From NCBI GenBank assembly GCA_946542235.1, contig CAMNKK010000010.1, positions 1 through 39,486 of the forward strand: a stretch of DNA of 39,486 nt. The letters are read 5' to 3'. This DNA is from an uncultured Clostridia bacterium. Lineage in GTDB: Bacteria; Bacillota; Clostridia; Christensenellales; Aristaeellaceae. The number at the start of each line of letters is the position of its first letter. The first letter of the stretch is position 1. Shown piece by piece: positions 7,629-14,969 of this stretch. Both the position numbers and the translations under genes were made by a program. The notes beneath the pieces are model-generated. The model worked only from the letters and a program-made list of their open reading frames with translations, ran no database searches and had not been told where the DNA came from.

Positions 7629-8918
7629 TTATCTGCTGCGCTTTCCGTACAGCCGGCAGATCCGGCCGATGCCGGCATATTCCCGGTTTTCACTCTGGTT
7701 GCAGAGCACCAGAATGGTGTCCCTGGGCCGCAGGTGCTTCCGAAGCTCCGGCTGAACCGTTCCGAAATAGCCGTCCGTCAGAATCAGCATGACATAGGGG
7801 CGGACATGGTGCTCTGACATCCATCTGTAGATGCAGTTGATGTCCGTGCCGCCGGTATGATGGGGTACGCATTCCAGCAGCTGTTTTTCATGCCGGATTT
7901 TCCGGTACACCTCGGTGACCTGGGTGTCCCAGTAGCAGAGATTCATCTCGCAGCGGAACTCCCGGACAATCCGATAGAGCTGGGTCAGGAACTGGTTCAA
8001 ATCCTGCTGGCTGATGGAGCCGGAGCTGTCCACGAAGGCCCAGACCTCTTCCAGGTCGCCCTCCTCGCTCAGGGAATAGCCCGGAAGGATCAGGTCCATG
8101 TGCAGATATTTGCGCTCCGGAGTGGCGTAGGAGGAATCATCGCTGATGGCTTCGGAAAGATGGTTCTTCAGCACTTCCCGCCAGGAAACGGGCTCAGGCC
8201 GGGTCAGGGCGATCAGGGCAGCCGGGACATAGTAGCTGCCGAAGGAACCCCTGTCGCTGGCTGCCGCGTTCCGGAGCAGCGCGGTGATTTCCTTCTCCAG
8301 CCGGGCTTCCTCCTCCGGGGTCAGGGGGACGGGGAGGCCCCCGCTGTGCTCTCCGGGCCGGCCGGCCCGGGGAGAAAGCAGGTCGGAGTTCAGCAGGACG
8401 TTCTGGGGCTTGGAACGGGAACGCATGTAGCTCCGATAATTATCCTGAATGGTGAAGGTTCCGTTTTTTTCCTTCCGGACGTCGGCCAGAAGGATTCCGT
8501 ACAGGGATTCCGCCGTGGCGTTATCGTCAATCGGGGAGAAAATGCCATACGGGGGCCGTTCCATGAAGCGGTCGGAGGAAACCTGGGCCAGATCCTGCAC
8601 CATGCGGTCGCACATATGATTGACGACCAGATCCGCGGCAATGTTCCAGGCCTCCGGGTTCCGATTCTGCCCCCGGGAAGGGTGCATCAGCAGGGTATGG
8701 AATACTTCGTGCATCAGCACATAATTTCGCTGATTCTGACTCAGCGAGCCCATGAAACGGCTGTTCCAGCGGATGGTCCAGCCATCCGTGCCGGCGGTGG
8801 GGATGCTGTCATCCTGCAGGATGGGCAGGCGCAGCAGAATATCCCCGAAGAAGGGGCGGCGAAGGAGCAGCATGGATTTAAACCGGCTGAATCCGGCCTC
8901 GATGATCTGAGGGTTCAT
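7629..8918 (-). CDS. Metallopeptidase-like / VWA-like protein (DUF2201 type)
   Basis: A 429-residue protein. The N-terminal half carries a zinc-peptidase HExxH, H70-E-V-F-H74 (VLMHEVFHTLLMH), followed by NIAADLVVNHM (92-102), as in the putative metallopeptidase domain of DUF2201 proteins. The C-terminal half is a von Willebrand A-like fold starting EVWAFVDSSGS, with the MIDAS motif D297-x-S-x-S301, then CYWDTQV and a later HTGGTD segment typical of the metal-binding threonine loop. VWA partners bring substrates to MoxR ATPases, and this gene precedes one. RBS AAGGAAGGAG lies upstream of ATG 8918. No signal peptide or membrane span, so cytosolic. Whether the HExxH is catalytically active in this family is not established. 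Confidence 0.87.
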   Translation of the reverse strand: MNPQIIEAGFSRFKSMLLLRRPFFGDILLRLPILQDDSIPTAGTDGWTIRWNSRFMGSLSQNQRNYVLMHEVFHTLLMHPSRGQNRNPEAWNIAADLVVNHMCDRMVQDLAQVSSDRFMERPPYGIFSPIDDNATAESLYGILLADVRKEKNGTFTIQDNYRSYMRSRSKPQNVLLNSDLLSPRAGRPGEHSGGLPVPLTPEEEARLEKEITALLRNAAASDRGSFGSYYVPAALIALTRPEPVSWREVLKNHLSEAISDDSSYATPERKYLHMDLILPGYSLSEEGDLEEVWAFVDSSGSISQQDLNQFLTQLYRIVREFRCEMNLCYWDTQVTEVYRKIRHEKQLLECVPHHTGGTDINCIYRWMSEHHVRPYVMLILTDGYFGTVQPELRKHLRPRDTILVLCNQSENREYAGIGRICRLYGKRSR

Positions 8919-8999
8919 GAATCCGACTCCTTCCTTTTTGCCGGACCGTCCGTCCGGGAATGCGCTCCGCCTCCGCGTTCGGCTCCGGATCCGGAAAGC

Positions 9000-9977
9000 T
9001 CAGCAGGGAACCGCGGAGGCGCCGCCCTGCCAGAGCACCTCTCCGCCAAAGCCGGCGGTCAGCCGGCCGTCCGGTTCCAGCACCAGCCCCCGGCAGTAGT
9101 CACATCCGGAGGGTTCCGTCTGCCGTCCGTAAAACTCCAGCAGCTTTCCCTCCGGGGTCACGTAGATGCCGTCCCGGCAGCGGCACCAGGAGAAATCCCG
9201 GTATTCCCGGGTAAAGAGCAGATGCGGATCCCCCGGAGGAAGCGCTTCCTCAAACAGCACCTGCCGCCGGCGCATGTTTTCATTGACGGGGTTTCCGGTG
9301 ATAAAGGAGACCTTGGAGGCGCCCGCGTCCAGCGCCCAGTCCATGTAGCGGCGGGCATCCTCCGGCGAGGCGACGCCGTCCCGAAGGAGCAGGCAGTTCA
9401 TGACATACAGCCCGGGCCAGGGAGCGGCCTGAAGCCACTCCTTCAGCTGGACCGAGGAAGGCATTCTCCGCCCGAAGACGGCATCGTTTTTTCGGTCCTC
9501 CCAGTGGTGCCGGCTGATATGAACGGTGTCCACATGGCGCAGCTCCCGGATCCCTGGCAGAAAGGAGAGCCCGGTGCCGTTGGTGTACAGGGAGATTTCC
9601 ATCCCGAAGCCGAAGATTTCAAAAATACGGGAAATCGTGTAATCCAGCAGTTCGGGCCGGCAGAAAGGCTCCCCGCCGGTAATGGAGATTCCCCGGATGC
9701 AGTCCTCCGCCTTCAGCAGGCGAAGCGCCTGATCCAGGCAGTCCGGGGACAGGGTGGCGGGATCCGTTGTGGGCGCCGCGATGCAGAAGGGACATCGGGC
9801 GTTGCAGTACCGGGTCAGGAGGATGGAGAGCTGCAGCCTGATTTTTTCCGGCTTCAGACGGTATGCTTCGCCGTTCAGGGAACAGAGATAGTTCTTCATC
9901 CGGACTTTTCGGCCCAGCAGAAGGACCTCCCTGGTCCGCGGAAAGTCACAGGAGGCACAGGAATCGATACTTTGCAT
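9000..9977 (-). CDS. Radical SAM enzyme of unknown substrate
   Basis: A 325-residue radical SAM protein. The cluster motif is C58-x3-C62-x2-C65 (RYCNARCPFC) and the SAM-binding GGEP is at 101-104 (ISITGGEPF). Additional cysteines could hold an auxiliary cluster or zinc: C7 and C10 at the N-terminus, C265/C267 (WCRC), C292/C295 (CDYC) and C325 at the last position. The C-terminal half has a MoaA/PqqE-like look (GIYVTPEGKLLE, LVLEPDGRLTAGF). The ATG at 9977 was chosen because GGAGGAAG lies just upstream; it overlaps the preceding gene by 32 bp. A second ATG at 9899 would drop the first two cysteines and has no close RBS. The context (MoxR/VWA pair downstream, two unknown proteins upstream) suggests maturation of a partner protein, but the substrate is not identifiable. 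Confidence 0.87.
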   Translation of the reverse strand: MQSIDSCASCDFPRTREVLLLGRKVRMKNYLCSLNGEAYRLKPEKIRLQLSILLTRYCNARCPFCIAAPTTDPATLSPDCLDQALRLLKAEDCIRGISITGGEPFCRPELLDYTISRIFEIFGFGMEISLYTNGTGLSFLPGIRELRHVDTVHISRHHWEDRKNDAVFGRRMPSSVQLKEWLQAAPWPGLYVMNCLLLRDGVASPEDARRYMDWALDAGASKVSFITGNPVNENMRRRQVLFEEALPPGDPHLLFTREYRDFSWCRCRDGIYVTPEGKLLEFYGRQTEPSGCDYCRGLVLEPDGRLTAGFGGEVLWQGGASAVPC

Positions 9978-10938
9978 AGACTTCCTCCGCAACTTGGCTG
10001 TCGGTGACCAGCCCTTCCCGGCTGAAGATGCCCATTTCCCGCCGCAGGTAGAGGCGTTCCGGCCAGGGGGAGAGATAGTTCCGGGAATAAAGCCAGAAAT
10101 CCATCCCATCGTGGCGGATCCGGCGCAGGGTGGGGAAGAAGGCCCGGGTCCGGAACATGTGCAGCCGGATCACCGGCCGGTCCTGGGGGGAGTCCTCCTT
10201 CTTTTCCGCGCAGATCAGTGAGATCTGGGGCAGGGTATCTGCCGGATCGGCTCCCTTCCGGATCATCATGTCGCTGGCAGCCTCCGCCGAAGGTACGTGC
10301 CAGCCGGGATCTCCCTCCTCCATCATGGCCATCACCTCGGAATATTCCTCCTGTTCGGATACGCGGCATCGGAAATCCAGGCAGGGACGGGTATTGAAAA
10401 TGGTTTCCCGGGAAAACGGCCGGGGGTTGTTCGCCGATTCGGTAAAAAGGAGGCGCATTCTTGGATCCAGCGCCGAGGGGGCGGGAGCCAGGCTTCCAAT
10501 CAGGGCGGCGGCCGGCTCCAGGGCCTCCCTTTTGATACTCTGGGGCAGCAGCCATCCCTCCTGAAGAATGGGAATGGCCTGCCGGCGAACCTCTTCCCAG
10601 AAGGCCTGGGAAACCCGCCGGTCCAGCAGGATCCGCCGCAGGGTGCCGCCGCTGTTTTCGTTCTGAAGATTTCCTTCCACCTTCCGGACGGAAACCGGGA
10701 GGCGAAGGGTTTCCAGCTGATTGTCGCAGCTGAGGCACTCTGCCTGCAGAATTTCATAGTCGGGGGAGAGGGTAACCTCCCGGGCCCGGGGCAGAACCAG
10801 CGAGCCGGACCCCAGCGTATTGACCCGATGGGAGCCGAAACGGCTGAGCACAAGCACGCTTTCTCTTTCATCCACCAGCCGGATCAGGGTATTTCCGAGG
10901 ACAGCCGTCTTCCCGTCCAGATAATAATCCGTCTTCAC
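9946..10938 (-). CDS. Unknown 330-residue protein, possible leucine-rich repeat N-terminus
   Basis: Not recognised. Residues about 20-110 have spaced leucine/valine positions and phrases such as SLVLPRAREVTLS and LETLRLPVSVRKVEG that resemble BspA-type (LRR_5) repeats, which bind proteins. The rest is mixed and ends near EEVYAKYRFLCLL. No signal peptide or membrane span. It starts with GTG at 10938, three bases after the stop of the membrane-protein gene, and its end overlaps the radical SAM start by 32 bp, so all three are tightly coupled. Cysteines include the CLSC pair in LQAECLSCDN (about 68-71). It could be a scaffold or target for the radical SAM enzyme; this is inference from position only. 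Confidence 0.72.
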   Translation of the reverse strand: MKTDYYLDGKTAVLGNTLIRLVDERESVLVLSRFGSHRVNTLGSGSLVLPRAREVTLSPDYEILQAECLSCDNQLETLRLPVSVRKVEGNLQNENSGGTLRRILLDRRVSQAFWEEVRRQAIPILQEGWLLPQSIKREALEPAAALIGSLAPAPSALDPRMRLLFTESANNPRPFSRETIFNTRPCLDFRCRVSEQEEYSEVMAMMEEGDPGWHVPSAEAASDMMIRKGADPADTLPQISLICAEKKEDSPQDRPVIRLHMFRTRAFFPTLRRIRHDGMDFWLYSRNYLSPWPERLYLRREMGIFSREGLVTDSQVAEEVYAKYRFLCLL

Positions 10939-10941
10939 CTG

Positions 10942-12180
10942 TCAGCACCTGCCCTGTCTTTCTGCCATCTCCCGCCGGATGCGGCTTTCATGCGCCCGCT
11001 GAACTGCATCCTCCAGGCTCCGGGAGGAGACGCCTTTCCCCACGGCCGTTTCCCTGATCACTTCCGGATCATCCAGGAGGCCCTGGATCGTCTGCTCAAT
11101 CAGGCGGATCAGCCCGGGGGGACAGTTCTGCTCCTCCATGATTTTTTTCAGCTGCGTCAGGGACAGAACGGACTGCCGCGGTTTCTCACTGCTGAGCAGG
11201 ATGCGTTGAATGAAACGCAGCAGGGATGCTTCATCCAGGCCGGTGCCTTCCCGGGAGCTGACGGTTTCCTCCGCGCTCCGGGAGAGAGAAGCGGGGGCCG
11301 CTTCGGCTTTTTTCGGAGCGGCCGGCGGAGCGGGAGAAGGGATCGGCGGAGCGGGAGGAGGGACCGGGGATCCTGTTTTTTCCGCAGGCCCCCCGCTGAC
11401 GCCGCTTTTTCCGGAGCCGCTTCGGACTTTTTTCTGCAGTTTTTTCATCCGCTGCTCATAGACCTGCTTCTGGGCGGCCAGTTCATCGGACACTTTTTTC
11501 AGGGAAGCGCTCCGGGCAAACCCGGACGGGACATTCCGCCCCGAACCGGCCGGAACCTGGGCGGCCGGCCTCTTTTCAGCGTCCTTTTTTCGCAGCCGGG
11601 GATCCAGAAAGGGAAATTCGAGGGCGCCGATGATTCCCGCCAGATGAAAGGGCAGGAAAAGCATCAGATTGGCATGCAGATTCCTGATTTCAGGATGATC
11701 CCGAAACAGAGGCAGGTCCTTCACCAGGCCGAGGGACATGAAGGCAGCCAGAAAGAACAGCCCGGCGGAGATCAGATAGATCTTCCGGGTGGAGGGACGG
11801 CGCACCATCAGGAGAAAACCGCAGATGCAAAAAGGGATCCGCAGGGCAAGAATGGCCCTGGATACCCAGTCCTGGCTCCGGGAAATTTCCGGAAGCAGCA
11901 GGTTGGCGGGAGCGCCGCCCCGGATCAGAAAAATGCCGGTGAGCACCAGGAGACCCAGCAGGCCGCAGAGGCAGAAGCGCCCCAGCCAGAAATGCTTCGG
12001 ACGCTCCTTCCGGGAGAGAAGGCGATGGACCGGAACGATGGTCAGCGCGGCCTGAATATAGAAGAACAGAAACAGGGTCGTCAGCGACGAAAAGTCATTC
12101 CGACGGATGGACAGCAGGATCAGATGACCCAGGGAAAAGTCCAGACAGACCAGGACGAGCCAGCCGATGAAAAGCGCCAT
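10942..12180 (-). CDS. Unknown multi-pass membrane protein with proline-rich linker
   Basis: A 412-residue protein of unknown function. The first half (about 1-195) has about six hydrophobic spans, beginning ALFIGWLVLVCLDFSLGHLIL. A basic, helical, probably coiled segment follows (KKVSDELAAQKQVYEQRMKK), then a Pro/Ala-rich linker (SPVPPPAPPIPSPAP) and a C-terminal alpha-helical domain (about 315-412) rich in Leu, Arg and Glu. The layout suggests a membrane anchor carrying a flexible cytoplasmic arm. An upstream GTG at 12192 is in frame but directly abuts GGGAGG, leaving no spacer; the ATG at 12180 sits 12 nt from that RBS and is preferred. It lies between pnuC (22 bp) and the unknown 330-residue gene (3 bp). 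Confidence 0.75.
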   Translation of the reverse strand: MALFIGWLVLVCLDFSLGHLILLSIRRNDFSSLTTLFLFFYIQAALTIVPVHRLLSRKERPKHFWLGRFCLCGLLGLLVLTGIFLIRGGAPANLLLPEISRSQDWVSRAILALRIPFCICGFLLMVRRPSTRKIYLISAGLFFLAAFMSLGLVKDLPLFRDHPEIRNLHANLMLFLPFHLAGIIGALEFPFLDPRLRKKDAEKRPAAQVPAGSGRNVPSGFARSASLKKVSDELAAQKQVYEQRMKKLQKKVRSGSGKSGVSGGPAEKTGSPVPPPAPPIPSPAPPAAPKKAEAAPASLSRSAEETVSSREGTGLDEASLLRFIQRILLSSEKPRQSVLSLTQLKKIMEEQNCPPGLIRLIEQTIQGLLDDPEVIRETAVGKGVSSRSLEDAVQRAHESRIRREMAERQGRC

Positions 12181-12202
12181 TTCAGCATGCACCTCCCGGT
12201 TT

Positions 12203-12940
12203 TCAGCGGTTCTCCTGATTCTGCCTGCTGAGCCGGATCCAGTTGATCAGGCCGAGAAGAGCGACAATCAGATAAATGCTTCGTTTCGTCAGATAGACAG
12301 GATCAAAATGCCGGATATACATGGCGACGGAGACCACGTCCGTGACCAGCCACCAGATGTACTGCTCCCGGAAGCGGAATGTCTGCAGACCGGTGGCTGC
12401 GATGCCGATCGCCACCGTGGCGGCATCCAGCCAGGGAACCGTTCCGCCGGCGCGCACCAGAATTTCGTGATACAGGAGCGTGGCGGCCAGGACGATGGCA
12501 GCGGTGAGCAGATTCTGCGGAAGGGTCATCCTCCGGGCCATGGTGATCTCCTTCCGGCGGCTGTCCCGATGCCGGGCCCACTGAATCCAGCCGACGATCC
12601 CCATGGGCAGGTACAGGAACAGCTCCAGGCACATGGTTCCCCAGATATGCCAGTACCAAAGGTAGATGATGTAGACGACGGTGTTGATCAGCCCGAAGAA
12701 AAAGTTGCTGACGGAGGCCCTGGCGCAGAAAAAAACGCAGAAGATCCCTGCGATGGCACTGATAAAATTGACCACGGTCAGCCAGGGCGGATTGCCGCCA
12801 GCCTCCGGGCGGGTGAAGGCCTGCACCATGGCTCCGAATGCGATGGCTGCCATGACGGCCGCCATGACCCATTCGTACCAGGCCAGGGTTCGAATGGTTT
12901 TTTTCAGGTTTCCCAGCCCGATCCGGGTTATACGGTCCAT
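12203..12940 (-). CDS. pnuC: Nicotinamide riboside transporter PnuC
   Basis: A 245-residue integral membrane protein with about seven hydrophobic helices, matching the size of PnuC (about 240 residues). The family features are the aromatic-rich middle (YIIYLWYWHIWGTMCLEL, then GIVGWIQWAR) and the C-terminal FREQYIWWLVTDVVSVAMYI motif, where PnuC lines the substrate path. It imports nicotinamide riboside by facilitated diffusion, with phosphorylation inside the cell trapping the vitamin. Its start overlaps the end of the NadR-type adenylyltransferase gene by 13 bp, which strongly supports a joint role in NAD salvage. No NAD-II-type riboswitch could be recognised upstream. Confidence 0.92.
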   Translation of the reverse strand: MDRITRIGLGNLKKTIRTLAWYEWVMAAVMAAIAFGAMVQAFTRPEAGGNPPWLTVVNFISAIAGIFCVFFCARASVSNFFFGLINTVVYIIYLWYWHIWGTMCLELFLYLPMGIVGWIQWARHRDSRRKEITMARRMTLPQNLLTAAIVLAATLLYHEILVRAGGTVPWLDAATVAIGIAATGLQTFRFREQYIWWLVTDVVSVAMYIRHFDPVYLTKRSIYLIVALLGLINWIRLSRQNQENR

Positions 12941-13425
12941 TTTGCTTCTTCCGCCCTTCCCAGCCGGATGGCTGTTCCGCTGATGGGATAGTGCTTTCGG
13001 GGCGGATCCACCAGAATGTATTCCGCCCAGGGATAGGCCCGGTGAAAATAGGAAGCGTAGGAGGGCTCGCTGCCGAAGACGGCGTCAAAGCGTCCGCAGC
13101 GGTTCAGGATCAGAGGCGTCTCCGCGTCCCAGTCCTCTTCTCCTTCCGGCGTCCGGCAGGCGGAGATGTCCAGCACCAGGGTTTCCACATTGCCCAGCCT
13201 TTCCCCCGCGGCCTTCATCCGGGCCAGCCGGCGGGAGACGCTCCATCGTTCCCGGTCTGCGGGGGCTGCGTTCCGCAGGATCTCTTCCTCCTGGACGCAG
13301 CCCGCCAGCAGAATCTGCCAGACCTTTTCGCAGAGGGCGGACGCGGTCTCCAGGCAGTACAGATGGCCCCGGTGATAGGGAAGAAACTTGCCGCCGAACA
13401 TGCCGGCCTGATATCGCTTGCTCAA
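12928..13425 (-). CDS. NadR-type nicotinamide mononucleotide adenylyltransferase (kinase domain absent)
   Basis: A 165-residue nucleotidyltransferase. The ATP-binding GGKFLPYHRGH motif (11-21, HxGH type) and the C-terminal ISGTAIR motif (148-154) are diagnostic of NadR/NMNAT-like enzymes that make NAD from NMN and ATP. Bifunctional NadR proteins continue with a roughly 170-residue ribosylnicotinamide kinase domain; here the protein stops after the transferase domain and runs into pnuC. The kinase needed to trap imported nicotinamide riboside must be encoded elsewhere, or this enzyme has another substrate. It starts with TTG at 13425; GAGGAGGA seven bases upstream supports that choice, and the next ATG (13401) would cut into the motif region. 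Confidence 0.88.
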   Translation of the reverse strand: MSKRYQAGMFGGKFLPYHRGHLYCLETASALCEKVWQILLAGCVQEEEILRNAAPADRERWSVSRRLARMKAAGERLGNVETLVLDISACRTPEGEEDWDAETPLILNRCGRFDAVFGSEPSYASYFHRAYPWAEYILVDPPRKHYPISGTAIRLGRAEEAKWTV

Positions 13426-13487
13426 CCGAAATCCTCCTCAGAAGGCAGGAGCGGACCCGGCCCTGCTCCCGCGCCGGCAGCTTCGCC

Positions 13488-14771
13488 TCAGTTGTCCCGC
13501 AGATAATCGTAATATCCGGCCTGAAGGCTGGTCAGCAGCTCGTTGTGGTCCCCGCCTTCGGCGTAGACTTCGTTGATGGCCTGAATCTCCGCCTCCCGAA
13601 GAGGGGGCACGCAGGAATCGCAGAACTTCAGTTTGTCAAAGGGCTCGGTGTCCAGCTCGCCGTAGGTGAAGGGCTGAAAGGTGACATCCGGCGCGCTGCG
13701 GCAGGTGGGAGACCGGTGATAATACCGGCCCTTGTTTGGATTGTAGTACAGGGTGGTATCCGCGCCGGGAACGGGAATCTGGCGTCCCTGCCAGTCCTCC
13801 CAGATGACAAATTTGACCTTGCTGCCGCTCTTCAGCTGATCATAGATCCAGGCCATATTGATGCCCTCCGGCGTCCGGTTCCGCTGAACCCGGATGCAGC
13901 CGTGGCTGCACTTGGTTCCCAGCTTCGGCTCCGTGGAGGAGTAGATTTTCGTGACGCCGTCCGCAGCCAGCACATGGGGCACCTCATGTATCATGTCCCC
14001 ATCGTTGAAGCGGATGGCCATGGCGCACTTCAGCCGGTCGCTGATCAGCGTTCCCACCTTGCTCATCAGCAGGAATTCCCCGGAGCGGGTTTCATTGTAG
14101 GGCTGGTATTTCTTGCCGTTCCACATGGTCAGGCCTGTGGAGCACAGCAGGGTGGACAGCAGCTTTCCGTCCCGGAAGATATAGAGCCGCTGGGTCAGCT
14201 TGTCCACCACAATGCCCATGCTGGGATTGGGATTCACGGTTTTCAGATAGGAGGTCCGGATATAGCCGCTGACCAGCAGGTTCCAGGCTTCCACCTTTGT
14301 GTCGTGGAAGGAGCTGGAATAGCATTCCACCAGGGACCAGCCGCTGTCCAGCGTCTCAATGACCCGGACGCCCTGGGACTCGCAGGTGACCACGCCGATG
14401 GGCAGGCTGTCCTCATCCGGTTCCCGGTAGAGATAGGTCTGTACCTTTTCGCTGCTTTTTTTCCCGATATCCACCACGGTGATGGGCGCCATCAGCATCT
14501 CCCAGACCGCGGCCTCGTCCGTGATATCCATGGGAAGGCTCCAGTAGCTTCCCCGGGCCGGCTCCAGAGGCCAGGCGCTGCCGCGGGAAGGAATAAAGGC
14601 TTCGGCGGAAACGGAGGGCGCTGCGCTCTCGATGATTTCCTCCCCGTTATCATCCAGCAGCACGTTTTCAACGATTTCCTCTATGATCAGCTCCTCATCG
14701 TCCTCCGCGGAGGACGCGGCCGGAAACAGCAGCAGGGCAGAGAACAGAAGAGCAAGGGCTTTTTTTATCAT
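13488..14771 (-). CDS. Secreted L,D-transpeptidase with SH3-like and cysteine-motif domains
   Basis: A 427-residue exported enzyme expected to form 3-3 peptidoglycan crosslinks or attach proteins to the wall. A signal peptide (1-22, cleaved near AASSA-ED) precedes an acidic stretch. An SH3-like region (about 95-178, ending GYIRTSYLKTV) follows, then a YkuD catalytic domain (about 185-325) with H262 and the S289-H-G-C292 motif, in which C292 is the nucleophile. The C-terminus (about 340-390) carries H352, C357, C384 and C387 (YYHRSPTCRS ... LKFCDSC), a likely zinc-binding module not needed for YkuD activity. First gene of the minus-strand run; the next gene is 62 bp away. Its own promoter lies at 14822-14850. 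Confidence 0.9.
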   Translation of the reverse strand: MIKKALALLFSALLLFPAASSAEDDEELIIEEIVENVLLDDNGEEIIESAAPSVSAEAFIPSRGSAWPLEPARGSYWSLPMDITDEAAVWEMLMAPITVVDIGKKSSEKVQTYLYREPDEDSLPIGVVTCESQGVRVIETLDSGWSLVECYSSSFHDTKVEAWNLLVSGYIRTSYLKTVNPNPSMGIVVDKLTQRLYIFRDGKLLSTLLCSTGLTMWNGKKYQPYNETRSGEFLLMSKVGTLISDRLKCAMAIRFNDGDMIHEVPHVLAADGVTKIYSSTEPKLGTKCSHGCIRVQRNRTPEGINMAWIYDQLKSGSKVKFVIWEDWQGRQIPVPGADTTLYYNPNKGRYYHRSPTCRSAPDVTFQPFTYGELDTEPFDKLKFCDSCVPPLREAEIQAINEVYAEGGDHNELLTSLQAGYYDYLRDN

Positions 14772-14821
14772 CTGGGCATTCTCCTGCGCCTGGTTTTGGC
14801 ATACAATGCGGCGCAGTGTTC

Positions 14822-14850
14822 ATTATAATGCAAAACAGGACCGAGCACAA
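14822..14850 (-). promoter_or_regulatory. Promoter for the L,D-transpeptidase operon
   Basis: On the minus strand a perfect TATAAT (14827-14822) lies 17 bp from TTGTGC (14850-14845, 3/6). It sits about 50 bp before the L,D-transpeptidase ATG and is probably the main start for the eight-gene run. Confidence 0.65.
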
Positions 14851-14904
14851 CCTGGATGCCTGTCCGGAGCGGGGAAAAAGTGCAGAGGAAAAACCACCGG
14901 GATC

Positions 14905-14933
14905 TTTACCGCGGCAGGGATGGAGAGTATAAT
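14905..14933 (+). promoter_or_regulatory. Promoter for iorA-iorB-paaK
   Basis: TTTACC (14905-14910, 4/6) and a perfect TATAAT (14928-14933) are separated by 17 bp. The start of iorA is 36 bp downstream of the -10 box with GAGGTGAGCGA as RBS. Confidence 0.7.
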
Positions 14934-14969
14934 CCGGTAAAAATGTGCCGGAATCAATGAGGTGAGCGA

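Noticed and set aside
12941..13487. NAD-sensing riboswitch upstream of the nadR/pnuC pair
   Set aside because: Only 62 bp separate the L,D-transpeptidase stop from the nadR-type start, and I see no conserved NAD-I or NAD-II motif there.
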